64,000 nt of DNA, taken from positions 25,420,501 to 25,484,500 of the forward strand of contig CM048553.1 in assembly GCA_026413225.1 (NCBI GenBank), in the 5' to 3' direction. The notes under the pieces were generated by a model. That model ran no database searches and was not told where the DNA came from. It was given only the letters and a program-made list of their open reading frames with translations. Shown here in pieces: positions 1-10,050 of this stretch. The stretch is from Otis tarda (lineage: Eukaryota; Chordata; Aves; Otidiformes; Otididae). Position 1 is the first letter of the stretch. The number at the start of each line of letters is the position of its first letter. The position numbers and the translations under genes are program-made.

Positions 1-2734
1 GCCAAGAAAAAAATGGATGAACGAAGTTTCTTTGGGAGTTTGCTGCATGTGTGCTATGCTCCAGAATTTGAAACAGTCCAAGAAACAAGGGAGAAGTTGC
101 AGGACAGAAGAAAGTATATAGCAAAAGCAACAAATCAAAGAGGTTTGTAATTAAATTTCCTATAGAATCTTAACATCTCGCTTCAGGGGTGGGTGGAGTT
201 TTGGTTAAAGTGCCCATTAAAGAAAATACTTTTTAACTAGCTGTTTTAAAGATCCATTTCAAGTAGACTTTCAGCAGAATGGAGACATCTTTAAATATTT
301 AGAGAGCTGTATCTTTTTCAAAGCAACTTTTTGGTTTTGGTTAACACTAAAATACACATGCTTTAATAATGAAGTATTTCCTTCTTTTCAAAATATTATC
401 AGAAATTTCAAGCACTGCCAGGAAACTTACGATCATCTTTATACCCTTGTTTCAGCTCATTAAGGCATGCCCAAAGGGACAGTTTTGTAAGGAAGGTGAC
501 TATACCAGAACCTTCAACAAAAAGTGTTTCCAGCCTCCGTATCGGCGCTGGAGGAATGCTAAGAATGAACTGGGTTTACAAAGGCTACTGTGCTGCAGAG
601 CTCCCAGGCAGCACTGAAAGCTGGGCAAGCTGAGAAATAAGCAAATTGCTGAGCACGTGCTTGTCCCTTCTTGTGTTTATGTATTTTGGTATCATTACTC
701 ATTGCATGAGGATGTTTAAAGGGAGTAAAATCACTGATTTTTAACATCAAAACCCCTGTTTTTTTCAATATTGCAAGACAGCCTATCCTTCTTGAATTTT
801 AACTAGAGGTAAAAATCATTGATTGGCAACATTAGAAATATTTTCCTCATGTTCTCAAAACTGCTGCAATACTTCTGCTCAGGCATTCCTCACAAAACAG
901 CAGAGGGACTAGGCTGGAAAACTTCAGTTTGGAAGGTGCCACTTAGGAAAAAAGAATCACAGAAAAGTGGCTGAAAATGAAGTATCACTGGTATTGCTTC
1001 TGTAATTGTATTAAATGTTTTTTCTTATGTGTTAGAACTAATAATGTCATGAAACAGTGAAGCTACTTTTTTGTTTGTTTGTCTGTTTTAAAGATTGCTT
1101 TGTGTTAAAGAAAGCAGAGGGGCCTAAAAAGACAATCTCAAAGAACTCCGAGCATGACTGTCCATGGAGTGCACCAAGATCATGTGCAGGCAGTCACTGG
1201 GATCCATCCTGCTTTACAAGTTCTCAGGGAGTACTCCACAAGGCAGAGTATCCATCTGGGAATCATAATCAGAGCCCGTTGACATTTCCCCAGCATGGTA
1301 ACAATTGTGCTGAAACTTCTGGGAACTTTGGTCAAAACACATCCATAACTCTAACTGTACATCCGGGAGGATGTACTCCACCAACCCCTTTAATGCAGCA
1401 AAGAACGATTCTGATTGATAATGGAGTTGACAGGTTTATGCCTCGTACAACTCATCTGCAAGAACGTAAGAGGAAGAGAGAAGAAGGTACCAAGTTTTCC
1501 CTCATTGGAACAAGTGCGGACAACACTGAAGTCATTATTGGTCCAGAACTACCAGAAATACCTAAAGTGGATATGGATGACGAGTCACTGAATACTTCAG
1601 CTACATTAATTAGAAATAAACTGAAAGAGGTACTGTATGTATTCAAACATACATATTACGTGCTTGTTAGCCATAAAAGTAGAGACCCTAAGATAATTTA
1701 ATTGAACACTTATTCAGTATTATCAGTTTATTTGCCACTTAAAGCTAGCGTTCTTACTATTTAATTGTTCCATAATGCAGGGCCATTCTACTCCACACCT
1801 CCTACACTACACTTCAGAAAGTATAAATGTCAGTGCATGGTCCTAAATGATTTTTAGTAAACTACAGGTTTTTTCCATGTGGGGAGGCATGATAACTTTG
1901 GAGGTAGTCTTGCTGACTCCAGTGTGTTACTTGTATCTGGTTTCTGGTTAAAAGGGAGTGGAAAAAATAATAAAGTCAGAGTTCAATGTAATTTTTCTCC
2001 AATACTTCTTAGGGCATTAGAAGATGTACAGAACCACACATTCCGTGCTGACAAGTATGTCTTAAGCTATACAAATGTTCATGGGGGATATTAATCAATT
2101 AGCAGGCCAAACACTCCTGATATAACTTTCCATTTAAATTAAGAAACAAAAAAGCTCCCTTGACTATGACTGACGAGACTGATTTGAAAGAGTTTAGCTC
2201 CAGTCAGACTGATAAATAAGCACCTCTTATATTAAATAAATTTCTGAAATATGTGTTAAAACACACATTTTTGCTTTCCCTTCCTTTCCTGAAATATTTG
2301 AGTTTAAAAAGCATACTACTACACCTTACTTTGAAAACACCTCTAGTAGGGAGGGGGGTGATAAGATATGTTACACTCTATCCCTGAGTATCTGAAGTCA
2401 GTTTGTGGGGTTAAAATACAAAAAGGTACTGCCAGCACTTCTGTTTTCTAAGCTTCACCTGTCTTGTGTTTAATGCTGCCTTTGGTGTTATTTTTGTCTC
2501 TTTTTCTGCAGGAAAGTTCAAGTGTGATTATAGTAATACATCCCTCCCAATACTCAGATGTTGGAGATATGGCCTTACCCTAAAACTAGCATAAAAAAAA
2601 GTAAGAGGTTATAGTTTACTAAGAGGCTTTTTTTTTCCCCAATTTAGGTAGCAGACTCTGTTTCAAGAACGCCTGTGGAAGAGCCAGAGATCAGCTCAGC
2701 CAAACCAGTTGTAAAGCAGAGGAGAAGAATATAG
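1..2734 (+). CDS. RBM48: RNA-binding motif protein 48 (C-terminal part, 3 exons)
   Basis: Partial gene cut by the left window edge. Coding exons are 1-142 (donor GTTTGT, phase 1), 1094-1629 (acceptor TTTTAAAG, donor GTACTG, phase 0) and 2648-2734 (acceptor AATTTAG, stop TAG at 2732-2734). Together they encode about the last 254 residues. The first exon holds the end of the RRM domain, with GSLLHVCYAPEFETV as its final beta strand. The long middle exon starts DCFVLKK and carries the conserved VDRFMPRTTHLQERKRKRE block and KVDMDDESLNTSATLIRNKL. The protein ends VVKQRRRI, as the human protein does from memory. RBM48 is known as a partner of ARMC7 in the minor (U12) spliceosome and acts in the nucleus. 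The middle exon between the RRM and VDRFMP diverges strongly from human, as expected for a disordered linker. Identity is very secure; the N-terminal RRM and promoter lie outside the window. Confidence 0.95.
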
Positions 2735-2835
2735 ATACTGCTGGCAGTGTCTTCGAACAGTCATTCTTTTAAAGGACATAGTTTGGTTTTTTTTTTGACA
2801 TAAAAAGTATTTTTAAACTATTTATACTGTATATC
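2735..2835 (+). other. RBM48: RBM48 proximal 3' UTR
   Basis: AT-rich sequence between the RBM48 stop codon and the LTR-like element. I saw no AATAAA or ATTAAA here, so the RBM48 transcript probably continues into or past the LTR. Strand and UTR status are inferred from the gene upstream. Confidence 0.5.
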
Positions 2836-3945
2836 TGTTGTAGTTCAGCCCAAATCAGGACCAGACTATGCAGTCTCTCTCTCACACCCCCCACCCTCCA
2901 AGAGAATAGGGAGATATAATATAAGAAAAAATGGTTCAAGGTTTGATATAAGGACGGGGAGAAATCCTTAAAATTACCGTTACAGGCAAAACAGACTCGA
3001 GTTGGGGAAAACTATTCATTTATTACTAAAACTAGCAGGAGAATGAGATAGATAGAGAACAAGATAACCTCCCTCCACCAATCTCCCTCTTCCCGGGCTT
3101 AACATTATCTCTACCACCTTCCCACCCTTAGCGGCACAGGGGGGAAGAGGGAATGGGGGTCACAGTCAGTTCATCACGCGTTGTTTTACGCCGCTGCTTC
3201 ATTGTCGGGGGAAGAACTCACATTCTCCCCTGCTCCATTGTGGAGTCCCACTCACGCACCACAGTCCTTTGTGAAACTGGCGTGGATCATCTCTTCCATG
3301 GGGTGCAGTCTCTCCAGAACAGCTGTCCCAGTGGGCCCTCCATGGGCCACAGCCGCCTTCAGGCATCCACCTCCCCCAGTGTGGGGTCGTTCACAGGCTG
3401 CAGGTGGATCTCTGCCCCTCTGTGGACCTCCATGGGCTGCAGGGGGACAACCTGCTCCACCATGGTTATCAACACCGGCTGCAGGGGAATCTTGGCCAGG
3501 AGCTGCATTACTCCTCGTCCTCCTTCTTCACTGACCTTGGTGTCTGCAGCGGTTCCTCTCACAAGAAAAATTCTTCACAACAGCCTGGCAGATGCCTCTC
3601 AGAATCTCTTCACATCTCATTCACATCTCATCTCCTCTCCATTTCCTGCAGCTGGGCTGGGCCAAGTTGGGCCCAGCTGGCTGCCCGGCAGGAGGCCAGA
3701 GGGTGAGGCCTGCAAGGCCCACAAGGCTCGTGTCTCCCCCTCTCTGCCCCTACTCAGCTGCTTCACATCTTCCCCTTTTTTTTTTCTGTTTTCCCCTTCT
3801 TAAACCCAGCTATCACAGAGGCGTTATCACAGAACATTCTGCTACCACTGAACAAAGGGGAGCAACTTCTAGCAGTTTCCTACAGAAGCTACCACCTTAG
3901 GCCCCCCCTCACTAAACAAAACCAGAACAATATCCAAGCAATTCT
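2836..3945. mobile_element. Avian endogenous-retrovirus LTR-like element (probably solo)
   Basis: A roughly 1.1-kb block whose composition differs sharply from its AT-rich flanks, with a C-rich and G+C-rich centre. It resembles an LTR family that I recall as common in bird genomes. Recognisable landmarks are a 5' edge starting TGTTGTAGTTCAGCCC, the phrase CAAAACAGACTCGAGTTGGG near 2988, a T-rich TTTATTAC segment near 3020, the repeated CCATGGGCTGCAGG-type motifs near 3430, and a 3' portion GCAACTTCTAGCAG followed by a C-run near 3900. No gag, pol or env-like open frame is present. The 216-residue open frame inside it is accidental. The edges are approximate, and I could not identify a clean target-site duplication. 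The family name and orientation need a repeat-library comparison. Confidence 0.65.
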
Positions 3946-4672
3946 CTGTTAAAAATTGTATTAATTTGTTTCTTGGAATGAACAAACAAGTATTATTATT
4001 GCAATCTTGTCCTGTGTGTCTCATACTATAACCTATTTCATAATTCACTGAAGAATCACATTTAGCTGGAGTAACAGAAGTAAGTTCTATTTATTCAGTA
4101 GCTTTTACAGTAAAGAAAAACTGAAACTTAGTAATAGTTTCAAGTTGCTCCTATTTTTACTATACCATGAAGAACAGTGAAGAAAATCCTCTTTCAACAG
4201 TATTCCACTTGGAGTTACAGCTTACGAGTTTCCTGGAAAGTGTTCTGTTCAAATGCCATACTGCTCTGTTAAAAAAACAAACAAACAAACAAACAAAACA
4301 AACCCCAAAACCAATTAACTTAAGGATTTAAATTTAATCAGAAAAAATGCTAAATGGAAATGTGTCAGCAGTGACGGTCCTTATACTTAGGCTACCTCTT
4401 GCTTTCTAGCTTAGGAAAGGTAAATTCCAGACCATTAATGTCATCACTGAGAAACTAGTCAGAACATTCAAAGCTACAACTGAAAGGGAAATTCCGATTG
4501 TCAGCGTAGAAATACTCTCCACAGTTGAGCTTAACACTGAGCAAATCAGCATGCTCTAAACTGCCATCTTCAAAAAAAAAAAACAAAAACAACCCAACTG
4601 AATTGAATTAGATGTTATTAGAAACCAGCAGTGCCACACTGAGATGAGTAACACTCTCAAGGTATTTTTTTT
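3946..4672. other. AT-rich convergent intergenic stretch
   Basis: Lies between the LTR and the candidate last exon of the EF-hand gene. It contains a short (AAAC)n microsatellite at about 4271-4303 and an A-run near 4573. It must hold the 3' end(s) of RBM48 and/or the EF-hand gene. I saw no canonical AATAAA on the plus strand. A minus-strand open frame at about 4442-4563 follows a T-rich tract but is out of phase with the EF-hand gene. Confidence 0.5.
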
Positions 4673-4735
4673 TCAGAAAGTTACCAACCTCTCCCAAAAG
4701 AGGCTGTAAGTGAGATGGCAGTGTTGCCAGTAGTG
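4673..4735 (-). CDS. Candidate terminal exon of the calaxin-like gene
   Basis: Reading the minus strand, a strong pyrimidine tract ending TTTCTTTCTTCAG precedes position 4735. The sequence after it is open in the required phase 0 for 20 codons to a TGA at 4673-4675. That length restores the usual calaxin size, but the residues (starting [10 protein letters not shown]) do not resemble the known calaxin tail. Alternatives are read-through of exon 5 to a TAA at 5031-5033, giving [10 protein letters not shown], and an acceptor at about 4563 giving only MAV. Confidence 0.35.
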   Translation of the reverse strand, partial: HYWQHCHLTYSLFWERLVTF

Positions 4736-7700
4736 CTGAAGAAAGAAAAGTAAAAGTTGTATTCCTGGAGAGCTTTCGGCTACACAATTCAAGAAAATGG
4801 TCTCATTTTCTTAGTCTGAGAGGGTGCTCATTGAGGATCATTTATTATGATGATATCAAGCAGCCTGTTTGGCTGTATAAGGAAGGTGCTGTGAAAGGTA
4901 GGTAGGAACTCAGCACACGCATACCTCAACTGAAGCATTTAGTTGACTTCAGGAGGCCCCATGTAATGACAGTTAATACCATCATACATCTCCTTATCAA
5001 TAGTACAGAAAGTATTTGCACTTTTTTTTTTTAAACTGAGTGTTGATGTACCTTTATGTCTGGCAAACATGGTCCAAAGGCTTCTAAGAGAAGATTTTCA
5101 TCTCTGACCGCTTTTTCAAAGTCCATAAAAGAAAGCTTGCCGTCATGATCATAGTCCTATAAAAGGAAGGGAACTCTTCAGCAAAGAGTTGCTTGCAGCA
5201 ATTTTATTTTTGTTTAACAGACATTTTACTCATATGGATTCTATTTTTAGTTTGACTGTATGCAAAAATCATTTTATTTGGGCCATCAGTCTCTGCTCAG
5301 ACAAGATCTGTCTCATTTGCCTCTACCGAAGGCATAAAAGGTGGAGCAAGCTCAACTATGTCATACAGCTTTGCTAACAGAATTCCAGGAAAGGCAAAAC
5401 TTTAACATGGGAAGAGGCTGAGCTGAGAACAGCACAGACAAATCTCAAGCACAGTTGCACTGAGATAAATTAAAAGTAGGAGAAAATGTTAGGATATATT
5501 CTGTATATGTATTTACATCATGAGTGTACCTACACTATCCATGAGGCTGGGAATGCTTCACCCTAGTGATTTCTATAGCGGGCATATGTGTGCCCTGTCT
5601 TTTTCATGTACAGCACCCAGAAGCATAGGGTGGAGTATGCTGATGCCAGCCCACTTCTTTCATAGTGCAGAATCTCAGCATAGCAGAATATTCCTCTGGG
5701 GAAAAGCATCCTTGTGTTTTTGGTATTTCTGCAATTTGAAAACCTCCTGTTTCTACAGACATGGCAGCTTAAAATGCTAACAAAAGCTATGGTGAGCTTA
5801 AATACTTCTTTAAACCATATAAAATAAAGACTTTAAGTGAAGCTTGATAAGTAGTTATTACTAGAGTTCAAAGCACAGGGCCGAATAAAAACTTTTGAAG
5901 ATCAAAGCCATGGAACCATCATAGCTGGTGAACATGCAGGGAACACAGGTTCTAATGGCCAGAAGAGCAGAGGCAAGGAGCTATGCAGACAGATTCCTGA
6001 ACAGGAAAACTTGCCACTGGATGCTTAGGAGAAATAGAAGTGGCCAGGTATGCTCTGCCTGTTACGCTCCTCAGCACACGGGAGAGCATAACCATGTTCA
6101 TTACAGATGCCTCCAAGTATGAAAATGGTTATCATGGGACTGGACGTATGCTTAGTCACAATGCAGCTGTACCTACAAGTAACTGCTCAAAGAGTATTTT
6201 TTTTTCTTTGAGTGATGGACTCCACAAACACATTTTTGGATATCTAATAATTAGTTGTTTAGTTATTTGAAATGGGCAGCAATATCCTACTTGGACAACT
6301 GCCTAGCAGCCAAATCAGATCTGGACATTCTTCAAACACATATCAGTGCTTTATTAAGTTCTCCTGGAAAAACTGAAACAGGATTATGTATGTGATTACT
6401 TTAAAATATGTTCTAACACATCTGAAGATTTCATTATGTCTAGAGAATACTGCTTGTGTCTGTCCTAGCACAGCCCACTTATCAACTGCTCAGAACATGA
6501 GGGCATTCATTTGGGATGCAACCTGCAGGAAAGCTGAGCACCTAGGCACTCCAAAGATAACAAATTGCTGAGTAACAGCTTGTTTGTGTATAGACATGTG
6601 TGTATAGACACATACATATGCTAGTTTATACATAAAGTTTAGAATACATTCACGTAATAAATTAATAATTTCACGTGAGGATACTGGACTGGGACTCATC
6701 AGATCTGGGTTATATTTCTGGCTTTACTTAGGACACCTGTTTATCACAAATATGTAACTAACTCTGTGGCTCAGAATCCCACTGTAGATCAGACACAGTA
6801 TTTTTTTACCTCATAGGAATGTTCTAAGGTTCAGTTAATGAATGTTTGAAAAACACTCAAGTATCACAATGAGTAAGTACTTGCCATTTTCTTCAGTACT
6901 ATGTCTACCAAGTCCTTAATTCCCTCATCAGGATCTTCTTCTGATGGGTGTTTGAGAAGGCTGTTTTTCAGCATTTGAAACATTTCCTCTCTTGCAATGT
7001 ATCCATCACCATTCAGGTCATAAACCTCAAAACAGTCTTTTTGAAAGATAAATCAATTTAAAGCTCATACAAACTATATTACACACCATTAAAGCTGTCT
7101 GTTACCTATAGACAGAAAATGTGAATTGTGTGTTGTACATAGCATATCTATTGAGCCACATTTATCATATATAATATTTATCTATGAAATATATGTATCA
7201 CATATGAGCATCTGCCTAATTCCTCTTCTAATTGTTTCTAACTCCCTGGAATCAGAAATCTATGACCACAGTAAACTTTACTCTCCTTCACAAAACTTAT
7301 TTAAACAAACAAAACTCTTTCAGTTTTGGAACACAAGAGTTATTTTTCTGCCAAAGACTAAGCCTACAGTGAAAAATCGTACTGGCATAGGCTTATGACA
7401 GACAACACTGTAAAGCACTACACCGTAGTATATTCTACAGTGCTTACAGCAGGGCTGTGTATTCCACTGCTTGTGGTTTTACTGACGTACTGAATTACAT
7501 CCTGGGCGCACATTCCAGTGCTGTGACATCCCAGGCCACCTTCCAGATGAATTTACGTAGTGCATTAGGGATGGCTGCTGCTGCAACCTAGGAACTATGG
7601 AAACAACGTGCTATCATTCTTCTTTTTCTGTTACACTTTTTTTCCCCCACATCCTCTTCCTGCTTCTTAAAATTCTAGAGTTTTTGCTATTTTTTTCTCT

Positions 7701-9916
7701 CCTAGCTTTCTCCATCATTAATGTGGTGGTTCTCACAACCATCTTAAAAACAGACTCATTTTTTCAATTTATGCTTTCAAGCTGAAGAACTGCTGGAATT
7801 AATGCAACTGCTGCTGTGACCCCATTGTGTCAGTAAATAAATATTGGCACAGGTCTTGCTTGCCTTGAGACTGTGTTATTTAGCCAAAATCACCCTTGAG
7901 CTACATCTGCTTCTTTCTAGTTTTGTGTGTGAATATAAAAACATATATTCTGTCAAAACTGTATAGTGTAGAACAAGCTTCAATTCAAATGCTAGATTTG
8001 GCAGCAACAAAATAAGGTGGCAGCTATGATAATGGCAGTTTACATAGAAAAACATCTGCCTCAGAGAAGCCATTTCAGAACTCAGTTTCATCACATTGAA
8101 CTATACAATTACCAAATACTTTATGAGTAACTACTGAATTATAACAAAAGTAACATGTAATTTGATAGTCATGGTTACTACTAAATACTAGCATACAGAT
8201 AAACCTTACATTTAATCCTTTCTTCCAATGTCCCCCGCAGAAATACTGATAAGCCTTCCACCCATTCCACCACAGTGATGCAGCCATCGTTGTCTCTATC
8301 AAAAGTGCGGAACACTGGGAAGTGTATTAGATAAATTTTAAATTTATATAAGAGGGGAACACAAAGGAATATGAAAATATTATGACAACATAAACCTTCT
8401 TCTCCCTTCCCTGAAATATGAAACTTTCAATATTGTGGCTTCACTATTCATACAGCCTGTAATACAGAACTTCAAACCCAAGATATAATTCGAAGCATCA
8501 AGTAACATCTATACTAATTCATATTTTACAATTCTAATTAGTAAGTTGGCTACAGGAACACCTCTACATGCAGAGCCAAGCAGTTTTGAATTGGAAAACA
8601 ATAAGTTTGCTTTTGCAAAGTGAAATCAGCCCCCTTATATTAAAATAATTTTTAAGAATGTGTCCCTGTAAGGTATCTTCCAAGACACACTTGCCATAAA
8701 AAACCTGCAAGAAGTTTTTCTTTTATGGCATTTAAATACCCCTCCTGCTAGGGAACAGGAGAAGGTTGAACCAAGGGATGGCTCTTGGCAGCCTGACAGT
8801 GAAAAGGATGTCAAGAAGCATGACGCCGCTCGTCGTCCTCTAGACGCCTGTACATCAGAGATCATTCACACGACTTTCACAGCAACTGCAAATGAGTCAC
8901 TCACGTTATGAATCTGTGAAATCGCTGTACGAGCAAAGGCGATTAGCTCATTACTCTCATCTCTCTGCATGGTCTGCCTAATCCCTTCAGTGCTGTTCAC
9001 AGCACCTCTACTGACTCTAACAAAATGCCTTTCTGGGACCTCCATGCCTGAGATGGAGCTGCCCACCAGCAGCAGTGACTGCAGCTCCCAGACAACAGAG
9101 GGAAGTGACACCATGCTGCTCTCTTCTGTCACACTACAGTGAGGGGGATAGAAACAGCCATGGGATAGCACTACAGCTGCCTCTGGCTGGTGTCCCCTGT
9201 ACAAAAGCTATCCCAGACAAAGGGAAAAGTAGTCTGTATAAGGGGAGGGGAAGATACCCTTGCAGGGACAAGATGGCACTATTTTGTCTAGGCATGCTCA
9301 CCGCGTCAACAATGTGAAACTAAAACCTTACATCTTTTTCAGACCTATCAGTCTCACCCCTGTCCATGAGGATGTCATCCGTCATGCCGAAGGCACGGTG
9401 CAGAGTGTCTCTGAACATGTGACGGTCGAAGCCTGCTGCAGGAGAGTCGTTGCTGGACTTGGCCATCAGCGCGTCGAAGAGCTTGATGAGACATTCCACT
9501 TCGCTGCTATTAACTGCCCAGGTCGAAACACAAGCGGACATGGTTTAGAACTCCAGCTGGGAAAAATACACAGCAGGCGCAGGGACCCTACAGGGCCCGC
9601 ACCCTCCGGGCATCACTTGATACCTCACGGGCATCAAACCCATGCCCCCACACCCCTTCCCCCCATACCCTCCGTTCGGGAGGTGCCCCCTCGGGGGGTG
9701 GGTGGCAAACTGGGACACAGAACGAGGAGAGGGACAACAGGAGGCGGCAGGGAGCCGCGAAGGGCGCGGCTCCCGCAGCCCACCGCCCCGGCGAGGCGGC
9801 CGGACCGTGAGTGGGTGGGGGGGCCGTGTGCGGAGAGCCTCGCCGCCCCCAGACTCACAGTGCTTGGCGGATCGGGCCAGCGCGTCCGCCAACTGCGGCA
9901 GCCTCCTCCGCCTCAT
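4673..9916 (-). CDS. Calaxin/EFCAB1-like EF-hand calcium-binding protein
   Basis: Minus-strand gene with exons 9859-9916, 9358-9513, 8210-8314, 6885-7036, 5052-5156 and a candidate last exon 4673-4735. The first five exons join in frame to give 192 residues; the whole would be about 212, close to the 211 of human calaxin. The start [19 protein letters not shown] matches the calaxin N-terminus in length and pattern and has a good Kozak context. Three EF loops are visible: [12 protein letters not shown] (exon 3), [12 protein letters not shown] (exon 4) and [12 protein letters not shown] (exon 5, with Asp at position 12). The blocks [31 protein letters not shown] and [12 protein letters not shown] are family hallmarks. 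Calaxin is a calcium sensor of the ciliary outer-dynein-arm docking complex. Human EFCAB1/CLXN sits on 8q11, so this copy beside FAM133B/CDK6 is probably a paralogue; I leave the symbol empty. Intron 4 uses a GC donor. Confidence 0.85.
5157..6884 (-). other. Intron 4 of the calaxin-like gene
   Basis: About 1.7 kb, AT-rich. Begins GCAAGT on the minus strand and ends ATAG before exon 5. Open frames on the plus strand (for example 5520-5780 and 5928-6122) are short and have no recognisable content. Confidence 0.7.
6885..7036 (-). CDS. Calaxin-like exon 4 with GC splice donor
   Basis: Exon of 152 bp encoding the second EF hand ([12 protein letters not shown]) and the block [23 protein letters not shown]. 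The exon must end after the ATG codon to join DYDHDGK of exon 5. The next intron bases are GCAAGT, the consensus of GC-AG introns. The nearest GT (GTACTT, four bases further) would shift phase and create an early stop. Confidence 0.85.
7037..8209 (-). other. Intron 3 of the calaxin-like gene
   Basis: About 1.2 kb between exons 3 and 4, with a GTAAGG donor and an AAAAAG acceptor. AT-rich. I see no coding or repeat feature that I can support. Confidence 0.7.
8315..9357 (-). other. Intron 2 of the calaxin-like gene
   Basis: About 1.0 kb between exons 2 and 3, with a GTGAGA donor and a TTCCCAG acceptor. The part from about 8750 to 9290 is richer in G+C than the rest and carries a 112-codon sense-strand open frame (8866-9204) with no recognisable domain. 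Confidence 0.7.
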
Positions 9917-10010
9917 GGCGGCGGCGGCGCCGCTCCCCTGGCAACGCGGGCGGGGCGGCCGCGGGCCCGGCCAGGCCGCGCCGGGTGGTGGCACCGGCGG
10001 GACAGACGTA
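9560..10010 (-). promoter_or_regulatory. CpG island promoter of the calaxin-like gene
   Basis: Strongly G+C- and CpG-rich stretch around the ATG at 9916, in contrast to AT-rich flanks. It contains a GC-box cluster (GCGGGCGGGGCGG at about 9946-9958). On the minus strand there is an RFX-type half-site GTTGCC at 9940-9945, 24 bases upstream of the ATG; a second, GTTACC, lies on the plus strand at 10045-10050. RFX factors drive many ciliary genes, which fits a calaxin family member, but half-sites alone are weak evidence. Confidence 0.7.
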
Positions 10011-10050
10011 AATACACAGATACAGGGGCAGGGCAAAAAGCAACGTTACC

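Noticed and set aside
3153-3803. 216-codon plus-strand open frame
   Set aside because: Lies wholly inside the LTR-like element; Ser/Pro-rich low-information translation with overlapping open frames in other frames and no viral or cellular domain.
4442-4563. Open minus-strand stretch (GSLEHADLLSVKLNCGEYF...) after a T-rich tract ending GAAG
   Set aside because: Would need phase 1, whereas calaxin-like exon 5 ends in phase 0; in the correct phase it stops after MAV.
8866-9204. 112-codon minus-strand open frame in intron 2 of the calaxin-like gene
   Set aside because: Exons 2 and 3 join perfectly without it, and the translation resembles no EF-hand or other known sequence.
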